NCBI GenBank assembly: GCA_949130495.1
Contig: OX422213.1
Location: forward strand, 205,027,660 to 205,091,659
Direction: 5' to 3'
DNA from: Sambucus nigra
Taxonomy: Eukaryota > Streptophyta > Magnoliopsida > Dipsacales > Adoxaceae
Length of the DNA: 64,000 bases
Shown: one piece after another, positions 55,504 to 64,000 of the stretch
Layout: each line of letters begins with the position of its first letter
How positions within the stretch are numbered: position 1 is the first letter of the stretch
Notes under the pieces: model-generated
The model's database searches: none
What the model was told of the DNA's origin: nothing
The model's input: the letters and a program-made list of their open reading frames with translations, nothing else
Program-made: the position numbers and the translations under genes

Positions 55504-58213
55504 TGTAACACCCGAATTTTTAAATGGTATTTTTAAATAAAATTTGAATATTCGAGAAAAAAAAATAAAAAAATAAAAAATTTGAATTTAATGATTTTGA
55601 TTAAAAAAATATGTTGGTTAAGTTTGATACAAAAATTCTAAGCAATGATTGTGACACGGTCATGGTTCATATAACGTGAATTTTGTCAGCATGTGTCGCG
55701 CAGAACGCGAACTTGCGTGATTTTTGTATGACGTTTTATTGGGATTAAAAATAATTTGACCATATTTATGGGATGCTAAAAATAGGCCTAAGAGTGCCAT
55801 GGGGTCAATAGTCGAAAAATAAATAAATAAATAAAATATTATTATTTTATTCAAAAACACAAAAGTGGTCAGAAAATTCTGAAAATCACCATACCGACTC
55901 AAAATTTAATTTTGAGCAACTTTCTCTTCTTCGACATTTCCAAAAAACATCATTTAGACCCGATTTAAGCTCATTTTCAGTTCGGCCAGACCACTTTTTT
56001 TTAAACAAATTTTTTTTATTTTTTTTATTCCTCAAACTTTACTATAAATAAGAAGCTTGGGTTAGGGATTTTAACACACTATTTTTGCAAAACCTTAGCA
56101 GCCACCACACCCTTCTCTCTTCTTCTTCTAATCCCGAAACCCAAAGGACCATTAAAACACTTTTTAAGCTTATTTTTGGGGGTCAAACAGAATTATTTCA
56201 AAGAGGTGCAAAAGAGTTTTTCGATCAATTTTCAGAGGAGAACCCGAATCTCTCATCAAATTCATCATCCAAAAAATCAAGCATGTTTATCCTATTCTTT
56301 TTCTTTAGTGTTATATGTCTTGATTATAGCCTCAATTAAAACTCATGGGGTATAAAACTGAAATTTAGAACTTAAGAAATGGAAGAAAATAATTATGGGC
56401 TGTTTTGTAAAAATAAATTTAAATCTGTCCAATAAATATAATTTTGTTATTTTTTTTGGATTAATTAGTGTTATTATGGACCAATTTATGTAAAGGACCG
56501 CTAAATCAACTTTGGACTTGTAAAGGACCCTTAAAATATTATGGACTTGTTGAGGACCCTTAAAAATATTGTGGACTTGTAGAGGACCCTTTAAATTTAA
56601 ATTGGATGTTTATGTAAATTTCTAAAACCACTAAAATAATTGGTGCTAAGAAAATAAATAATAATTATGGGACTTATGATAAATAATAAATTTAGGAAAG
56701 TTATTATAAATACTTGTTCTTAATTTCCCCATATTTGGATAAAAAAATCATTTATTGGAGAATTTATATTGTTGGGAATATTATCATAATTTGTTGTTTA
56801 TGTCAAGTATGAAATATTAAAATATTGAATATTTCGAGAAAGTTGGTATTTTAGATAATTAGTTTTCACCCCTTGCTATAGTACACTTGTTAGGTATGGG
56901 ACTAATAAAGTGGGCCTTAGTTGCGATTTATGATAATTAGGTATGGGACTAATTAAAATAAATCTATGCGGGTTATATAAATTGGGGTTGGAGTAAATTC
57001 TCTAATTTTACCATGGATGTGATAATCTAGAATTGATATCTAATTGAAATAAATTGTTAAATCATCATTTATTAATTGTGTGATGAAACTTTGTTTTGGG
57101 ACTTTTATTTTGGGACTAATGATTATTCTGAGGATTTTCACATCGCTATTAAAGGTGGAAAAAATTTATTGTGAAAAAAATATATTATGAGAAATTTTGG
57201 GAAATTAATACTGCAAGATTAAAACTGGTATTAAAATTGATGGCGACATCATGTTGTCCAGGACCAACAGTTTAACCGGGTCAGGGGACGTTTATGTCGT
57301 GTCGTGTATGGAACCTTGTCATATCGCGAGGATCGCAGAATAAAAACGGATCAGACGGCGGACTTGACAAGGGGATGTGTGTGTGTGTGTGTGGAACCTT
57401 GTCATATCGCGAGGGTCACGTATAAAACGGATCAGACGGCGGAGTGTACAAGGGGAAGTATGGTAATATTAATTTATTTTGGTGTAAATCACCCACGGCG
57501 GGAGGACCGCCATACCTAATAATAAAGTGAGAACAATTCATCTTGGTTAATTTACAAACATTAACATCGTGGGGCTTAGGTTAAATTTAAAATAATATTG
57601 GTGTGGTACATTTAAACCTTGGGTGGGTACTTATAAAATTTAAATTGTAGAGGATTATAGAATTTCTTGTAATTAAAATATTCTATTGTTATGGTCAATA
57701 TATATGGCACTATTGTCTGGGTTCAAGGACCCTAATTGAAAGGAGTAGCTGGTATTTATGCTCAGGGCTTTGGCGCTGACACATGCGTTGACTAATACTT
57801 CAGGAATTAAATTGGAGTAGCTGCATAGAAATTTTTAGAGATCCTTTGGAAGTGCAGCTGGGTTTATATTATCATTTTAGTCATTTATTTCTCCTATTCA
57901 GCCGTATTTATTGTGAGACTTTATTTGGATTTTATTGGGCCATTCGGTTCCAAAATTGTTTTAAGAGATTTTAGTTGGTCTGAATTTATTGTAATAATCA
58001 AGACATTTGGAGATTTCATGTGACAGACTTTATATCGCACTTGGATGAAATCAGTTAGAGTTTCTTGATATTTGAGATTTATTTAAAATATTTATTTTGT
58101 GGATTAAAATTTATATGTCTCACATGTGTCACATGCTAAGGATGATATTTAATTTATTACTGCTCGGCTTAATTTTGGTGGTGGTCGACGCCAGAATTTA
58201 GCGGGGTGTTACA
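55504..58213 (+). repeat. 5' LTR of element E
   Basis: TATA-like ACTATAAATAAG is near 56041. The 84-codon open frame at 56085-56339 lies just after it in the LTR and has a near-identical partner in the other LTR; I do not call it a gene. A duplicated unit of about 95 bp with a GT run lies at 57303-57465. Confidence 0.93.
57303..57465 (+). repeat. Duplicated unit with GT microsatellite in LTR E (5' copy)
   Basis: GGAACCTTGTCATATCGCGA ... CGGATCAGACGGCGGA ... ACAAGGGGA occurs twice in a row, separated by (GT)8. The same arrangement is in the other LTR at 60622-60785. Confidence 0.9.
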
Positions 58214-58215
58214 AA

Positions 58216-58227
58216 TGGTATCAGAGC
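58216..58227 (+). promoter_or_regulatory. Primer-binding site of element E
   Basis: TGGTATCAGAGC, two bases after the LTR end; initiator tRNA-Met type. Confidence 0.95.
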
Positions 58228-58782
58228 ATGGTCTTAGGTCTCGTAGGTTATGAGTCTATTTAGCTTCCGCGTTACCGATCTTTGATTCCCTTTTGTTGAT
58301 TTGTACCTTCTAAGATAGTGGTTCTAGCATACGTGTTAACGAATTTTGGAAATAGGAATATCGATGAGAAGGATGTGTTAGCATTAGAATGACTTGGAGT
58401 TTTGTGTTGATTGTGGTAATTGATGTTAGAATTTATAATCTTTATGCGAATATCTTTAGAGGTACTTTGGAAGATGAGAGTTATTTTGAGTATTGTTAGA
58501 GCAAATTGTTGGTTATGGTAAGTATCAATTTTTGTGATATGAAGAAATTTGAAGACCTTGGTGTTTAGATGAATTTTGGAGGTTTAATCGGGTGATGATT
58601 CGCTAGAGTGCGTGGTACGCTTTTATTTTCATAGTTATGTATATATATAGATTATATACACTATATTTTCGACTGTGGAATTTTGTGTGGTTAGGATTGG
58701 GCGTATGAGTCCCCGATTTTTGGCACTTTACGGGTAGGCATGTATGATCCTTATATTGTTTTATGCGTTGGAGTTTTCGTCA

Positions 58783-58819
58783 AATTTCGAGGACGAAATT
58801 TCTTGTTAGTGGGGAAGTA
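58783..58819 (+). promoter_or_regulatory. Polypurine tract and adjoining inverted repeat of element E
   Basis: AATTTCGAGGACGAAATT at 58783-58800 has perfect 7-bp arms around AGGA. Then TCTTGTTAGTGGGGAAGTA leads into the LTR. Confidence 0.9.
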
Positions 58820-61533
58820 TGTAACAACCCGAATTTTTAAATGGTATTTTTAAATAAAATAGGAATATTCGAGAAAAAAAATAAAAAAATAAAAATTTTG
58901 AATTTAATGATTTTGATTAAATAAATATGTTGGTTAAGTTTGATACAAAAATTCCAAGCAATGATTGTAACACGGTCATGGTTCATATAACGTGACTTTT
59001 GTCAGCATGTGTCGCGCAGAACGCGAACTTGCATGATTTTTGTAGGACGTTTTATTGGGGTTAAGAATAATCTGACCATATTTATGCGATGCTAAAAATA
59101 GGCCTAAGAGTGTCATGGGGTCAAAAGTCGAAAAATAAATAAATAAATAAAATATTATTATTTTATTTAAAAAAATAAAAGTACTCAGAAAATTCTGAAA
59201 ATCACCATACCGACTCAAAATTTAATTTTGAACAACTTTCTCTTCTTCGACATTTCCAAAAAACATCATTTAGACCCGATTTAAGCTAATTTTCAGTTCG
59301 GCCAGACCACTTTTTTTTAAACAAATTTTATTTATTTTTTTTATTCCTCAAACTTTACTATAAATAAGAAGCTTGGGTTAGGGATTTTAACACACTATTT
59401 TTGCAAAACCTTAGCAGCCACCACACCCTTCTCTCTTCTTCTTCCAATCCCAAAACCCAAAGCACCATTAAAACACTTTTTAAGCTTATTTTTGGGGGTC
59501 AAACAGAATTATTTCAAAGAGGTGCAAAAGAGTTTTTCGATCAATTTTCAGAGGAGAACCCGAATCTCTCATCAAATTCATCATCCGAAAAATCAGGCAT
59601 GTTTATCCCATTCTTTTTCTTTAGTGTTATATGTCTTGATTATACCCTCAATTAAAACTCATGGGGTATAAAACTGAAATTTAGAACTTAAGAAATGGAA
59701 GAAAATAATTATGGGTTGTTTTGTAAAACTAAATTTAAATCTGTCCAATAAATATAATTTTGTTATTTTTTTTTTGGATTAATTAGTGTTACTATGGACC
59801 AATTTATGTAAAGGACCTCTAAATCAACTTTGGACTTGTAAAGGACCCTTAAAATATTATGGACTTGTTGAGGACTCTTAAAAATATTATGGACTTGTTG
59901 AGGACCCTTTAAATTTAAATTGGATGTTTATGTAAATTTCTAAAACCACTAAAATAATTGGTGCTAAGAAAATAAATAATAATTATGGGACTTATGATAA
60001 ATAATAAATTTGGGAAAGTTATTATAAATACTTGTTCTTAATTTCCCCATATTTGGATAAAAAAAATCATTTATTGGAGAATTTATATTGTTGAGAATAT
60101 TATCATAATTTGTTGTTTATGTCAATTATGAAATATAAAAATATTGAATATTTCGAGAAAGTTGGTATTTTAGATAATTAGTTTTCACTCCTTGCTATAG
60201 TACACTTGTTAGGTATGGGACTAATAAAGTGGGCCTTCGTTGCGATTTATGATAATTAGGTATGGGACTAATTAAAATAAATCTATGCGGGTTATATAAA
60301 TTGGGGTGGGGGCAAATTCTCTAATTTTACCATGGATGTGATAATCTAGAATTAATATCTAATTGAAATAAATTGTTAAATCATCATTTATTAATTGTGT
60401 GATGAAATTTTGTTTTGGGACTTTTATTTTGGGACTAATGATTATTTTAAGGATTTTCACATCGATATTAAGAGTGGGAAAAATTTATTGTGAAAAAAAT
60501 ATATTATGAGAAATTTTGGAAAATTAATACCGCAAGATTAAAACTGGTATTAAAATTGATGGCGACATCATGTTGTCCAGGGCCGACAGTTTAACCAGGT
60601 CAGAGGACGTTTATGTCGTGTCGTGTGTGGAACCTTGTCATATCGTGAGGATCGCAGAATAAAAACGGATCAGACGGCGGACTTGACAAGGGGATGTGTG
60701 TGTGTGTGTGTGGAACCTTGTCATATCGCGAGGGTCACGTATAAAACGGATCAGACGGCGGAGTGTACAAGGGGAAGTATGGTAATATTAATTTATTTTG
60801 GTGTAAATCACCCACGGCGGGAGGACCGCCCTACCTAATAATAAAGTGAGAACAATTCATCTTGGTTAATTTAGAAACATTAACATCGTGGGGCTTGGGT
60901 TAAATTTAAAATAATATTGGTGTGGTACATTTAAACCGTGGGTGGGTACTTAGAAAATTTAAATTATAGAGAATTATAGAATTTCTTGTAATTAAAATAT
61001 TCTATTGTTATGGTTATTATATATGGCACTATTGTCTGGGTTCAAGGACCCTAATTGAAAGGAGTAGCTGGTATTTATGCTCAGGGCTTTGGTTCTGACA
61101 CATGCGTTGACTAATACTTTCAGGAATTAAATTGGAGTAGCTGCATAGAAATTTTTAGAGATCCTTTGGAAGTGCAGCTGGATTTATATTATCGTTTTAG
61201 TCATTTATTTCTCCTATTCAGTTGTATTTATTGTGAGACTTTATTTGGGTCTTATTGGGCCATTCGGTTCCAAAGTTGTTTTAAGAGATTTTAGTTGGTT
61301 TGGATTTATTGTAATAATTAAGACATTTGGAGATTTCATGCGACAGACTTTATATCGCACTTGGATGAAATCAGTTAGAGTTTCTTGATATTTGAGATTT
61401 ATTTAAAATATTTATTTTGTGGATTAAAATTTATATGTCTCACATCTGTCACATGCTAAGGATGATATTTATTTTATTAATGCTCGACTTAATTTTGGTG
61501 GCGGTCGATGCCAGAATTTAACGGGGTGTTATA
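58820..61533 (+). repeat. 3' LTR of element E
   Basis: Co-linear with the 5' LTR throughout, including the duplicated GT-flanked unit at 60622-60785. The terminal ACA is mutated to ATA. Confidence 0.93.
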
Positions 61534-61538
61534 ATTTC

Positions 61539-61801
61539 TCTCCATTTTTCTGTTCCATTTCAAACTAACCCTAAATCTTTCGAAGTTGATCACATCAACA
61601 ACTATTAAGGATTTAAATAATGTAGAAAATAGATATTTTTGATATTCTTCTCCAATTGGAGGCCCTTACATATATATATATCTTACAATGTGTATATAGG
61701 TAACATACAATCATAATTTATTCCTAAAATTAAGCCTACGATAGTCAAATCTTTTCACTAATGATTCCCTTAAAATATGGCATGCTTTAAAGAGCCATGA
61801 T
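61539..61801 (-). repeat. Probable 3' LTR remnant of the minus-strand copia element
   Basis: It lies directly downstream (minus strand) of the pol stop, after a short purine stretch AAGGGAAT near 61771-61764. The sequence is AT-rich with TATATATATA at about 61671. No second LTR is in the window, so this is positional inference. Confidence 0.35.
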
Positions 61802-64000
61802 TTAAGGAACATGTTTTAATCTCAGTTGTCCTGGAGGGATGAGGTTGGATCGTAGTAGAGTGAAGCGATGTTTGTGAAGTCCTTTAGTGATAATATCTCT
61901 TAGGTGATCTGGAGAAGGGACAAACTGAACCTGATGAGGGTCGAAGAGAAGGCGTTCTCTGATGAAATAGTAGTTAAGTTTAATATGCTTAGTGCGGGCA
62001 TGAAAAATGGGGTTTGATACCATATGGGTAGTAATGAGGTTATCACAGAACAAGGAAATGGGTTTGAGTGGACGAAATTTGAGTTCGGTAAGAATATGGG
62101 AGATCCAGGTGGTCTCACCACAGACATAGGTAAGAGAGCGATACTTGGCTTCAGCACGGGAGCAGGATATAATAGGTTATTTCTTAACGGTCCGAGAGAT
62201 GAGATTAGACACCAAGAAGACACACAGACATATAGTAGAGCGTCGAGAGTAGAGGAAGCAACCTAATCAGCATCAGAGTAGGCTGTGATAGTAACGGGTG
62301 TGGGTGAACGATGAAAGGTAAGGCTAAAGGAGATCCTTTGAGATAGAGAAGAATCTGTTTGGCAGCAATGAGGTGAACCGATCTAGTTGTGCCCATGATT
62401 TGAGAAACATAATGGACAACATAGGCTATGTCAGGGTGAAGGTAAGGTACTGAGAATACCAACTAGCTGTCGATACTCAGTGGAATCAGATAGGAAATCA
62501 CCAATGTGAGCTAACAGTTGGGTTTGGCACAGATCGGAGTGGAGCAGGGCTTACAGTCCATCATATTGAACCGATGTAGAAGGTTAATGGTGTAATATAT
62601 TTAGTAAAGATGAAGAGATACCCGGGAGAAGTTTTCTTTCAGACCCAGAAAGTATGATAAGGGACCAAGATCACTGAGCTCAAACTCTTTGCCAAGAGTG
62701 GTGATGAAGGAGGTGAACAGGGAAGGTGTGTTACCTGTCAGAATGATGGCATCAGTATGAGAATGAGAAGCATAACTACGGAGACTGATCGGTAGATGAA
62801 CAAGGAGTAATATGTCTACCTTTGGGTTTAACCAAACTGTAGGAGAAAGCTGTTGAGATGCTGAAGCCATGCTCGAGGGGCCTCTTTAAGGTCATATATG
62901 GCTTTCTTGAGGAGGAAAACATGATGAGGGTGATTTGGGTCTACAAAACCTGGAGGTCACTCATGTAAATAGTCTTATCTAATACACCATGAAGGAATGC
63001 ATTTTTCACATCAAGCTTAGACCTAACATAATGAGGCAAGACAAGATAGCACAACACGAACCGACACGAAGTTATAAGTTAATGGGTGGACCATTAATAG
63101 TTACGGATCATATTAGTGCCAACTCGATAAGACACGATAGTTAACGGGTCGGGTTAACGTTGACCCCTTCACTCTTTAATACCCGATAAGACCCATTATA
63201 AGTAAATAAGATATATTATTGGGACTTATAAATAGTTTATGCAACTTAATGTTAATTTAATCGTAATGAATTTCATTAAATAAGAGGGTTATTAATGTTG
63301 ATGAATTAATTAGCATAATTGTGCTAAAAAATGAGTTACTATGTCAACTTGTATATGATTTAAAATAAATCATTATCTTAATGGGTAATTACAAGTGAAC
63401 ACGACACGACACGTTAAGATAATGGGTGGAGTTTGAATATAGTTTTTTCACATGATAAAAAAAGTCACATGTTTAGACACGAATCCAGTAAGACCCAAAC
63501 AGGATAAAAACCAACACAAACATGACTCGGCCCGTTGTCAGGTCTAATCGAGTTGACGGATAGAAAACCCATGGAGATAAAAATGTTGAGTATAGTACGA
63601 ATTGTGTTTGGTTTAATGACGGGGCTGAAAGCTTCATCAAAGTTAACCCTGATTGATTGATGGAAGCCTTTTGCAACAAGTCAGGCCTTGTGATGGTCAA
63701 TGGACCCATATGCTTATCATTTAATCATAAACACCCATTTTCATCCAACAACATGTTGTTGAGGAGAATGAGTAACAAGAACTCATGTAGCATTCTTCAG
63801 TAGTGCATTAAACTCATTGGTCATAGCCTGACGCCATTCAGGAATGCTTGAGGCCTTTGAGTAGCAAGTAGGTTATGTGATGGGGGAAGGAAGATAAGAC
63901 AAAAGGGTTTTGGGAAGAGGATATCTAATAGTGACATATATCCAGTGAAGAGGTTTACTAGAGCCATCGTGATGTTTTGTAATCATAGGGTGTCAGGAAG
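61802..64000 (-). pseudogene. pol: Copia pol fragment (RT and RNase H), broken and truncated by the window edge
   Basis: Read right to left. RT blocks begin near 63840-63780 (WRQAMTNEF-like), then AFSPVIKP-like sequence at about 63620. The frame is split by a hAT-like element at 63546-63018. It resumes SKLDVKNAFLHG near 63015, continues with DDAIILTGN-like and ELSDLGPLSYFLGL near 62690-62640, and PDIAYVVHYVSQIMG at about 62430. RNase H ends with NPIFHARTKHIKLNYYFIRE and ITKGLHKHRF (62000-61830). The usual YVDD box is damaged. Stops and shifts are frequent. A Ty1/copia lineage distinct from A, B and J. Confidence 0.85.
63018..63546. mobile_element. hAT-like non-autonomous element in the copia RT
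   Basis: The termini TAGACCTAACA (63018-63028) and TGTCAGGTCTA (63536-63546) are inverted repeats with one mismatch. The flanking octamers ATCAAGCT (63010-63017) and ATCGAGTT (63547-63554) agree at six of eight bases, the differences being transitions. An 8-bp duplication is diagnostic of hAT. The interior has ACACGACACGACACG-like words and no ORF. On the minus strand it interrupts the conserved QLDVKNAFLHG stretch at the Leu-Asp codons. Confidence 0.85.

Larger units (their letters stand above)
55504..61533 (+). mobile_element. Element E: Tekay-like LTR element with an empty 606-bp interior
   Basis: Flanked by a perfect duplication ATTTC (55499-55503 and 61534-61538). LTRs 55504-58213 (2710 bp) and 58820-61533 (2714 bp) begin TGTAACA(A)CCCG; the first ends GGGGTGTTACA and the second GGGGTGTTATA. 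The interior (58214-58819) contains a primer site, a polypurine tract with the AATTTCGAGGACGAAATT motif shared with element C, and no coding domain. About 14 differences in the first 300 LTR bases suggest moderate age. It must have used proteins from another element. Confidence 0.95.

Noticed and set aside
56085..59655. 84-codon ORFs at 56085-56339 and 59401-59655 as a conserved small gene
   Set aside because: They are the same LTR position in two recent LTR copies; similarity reflects LTR age, and the few differences change amino acids.
55504..61533. Simple tandem duplication of a 3.3-kb chromosomal segment
   Set aside because: TGT...ACA-type ends, primer site, polypurine tract and an ATTTC duplication show two LTRs of one element.
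1..64000. tRNA, rRNA or other structural RNA genes
   Set aside because: The only tRNA-like matches are 12-18-bp primer-binding sites next to LTRs; no cloverleaf or rRNA segment was recognised.
1..64000. Endogenous pararetrovirus or other viral insertion
   Set aside because: All RT-bearing sequence has LTR-retrotransposon domain order and integrase; no movement- or coat-protein-type sequence was seen.

Overview
The window is repeat-rich nuclear DNA from a flowering plant, probably a eudicot. It is a stack of nested transposable elements, and I find no intact resident host gene. The evidence is many plant LTR-retrotransposon lineages (Tat, Athila, Tekay-like chromovirus and another Ty3/gypsy type, SIRE-like and another Ty1/copia type), a CACTA DNA transposon, small TIR elements, and the tRNA-Met and tRNA-Asp primer sites used by plant elements. 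The only recognisable host gene sequence is a broken copy of a PHLOEM PROTEIN 2-LIKE A10-type gene carried inside the CACTA element.

Layout. 1-1375: gene-free DNA. 1376-9790: a decayed Ty3/gypsy Tat element (gag, protease, RT, two RNase H domains, integrase on +), followed by an antisense coiled-coil ORF with a plausible 85-bp intron. About 9790-28027: an Athila LTR, primer site and gag start. Its LTR is split by copia element A (10942-27056, target duplication ATTCA). A is itself split by a CACTA element (12180-19810, duplication TTA; carries the captured gene and about 22 copies of a 168-bp satellite) and by a 3.1-kb solo LTR, D (21069-24207).

28028-44330: Tekay-like element C on the minus strand (gag only). 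Its left LTR is truncated at a filler-DNA junction with Athila and holds a nearly complete SIRE-type copia element B (28261-36855, duplication GTTCG). Its right LTR holds a 175-bp foldback MITE. 44331-45009: gene-free. 45010-54771: minus-strand gypsy element H (duplication GATCT), gag only, with SIRE-type gag-only element J (47565-54365, duplication AAAAG) inserted just upstream of H's gag start. 54777-55503: gene-free. 55504-61533: element E (duplication ATTTC), 2.7-kb LTRs around a 606-bp non-coding interior. 61534-64000: minus-strand copia pol fragment with a 529-bp hAT-like element in its RT.

How the parts relate. B is the only element with a full gag-PR-IN-RT-RH set, although it has small frameshifts and stops. 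A and J share its LTR start, primer site, polypurine tract, two-knuckle gag and non-coding 3' region but lack pol, so they look like gag-only derivatives that would need a B-like helper. C and H are also gag-only, and E is empty. Features kept when coding sequence is lost point to cis signals: an inverted repeat 17-21 nt from the LTR beside the polypurine tract (C, E, H), and a shared 3' non-coding block (A, B, J).
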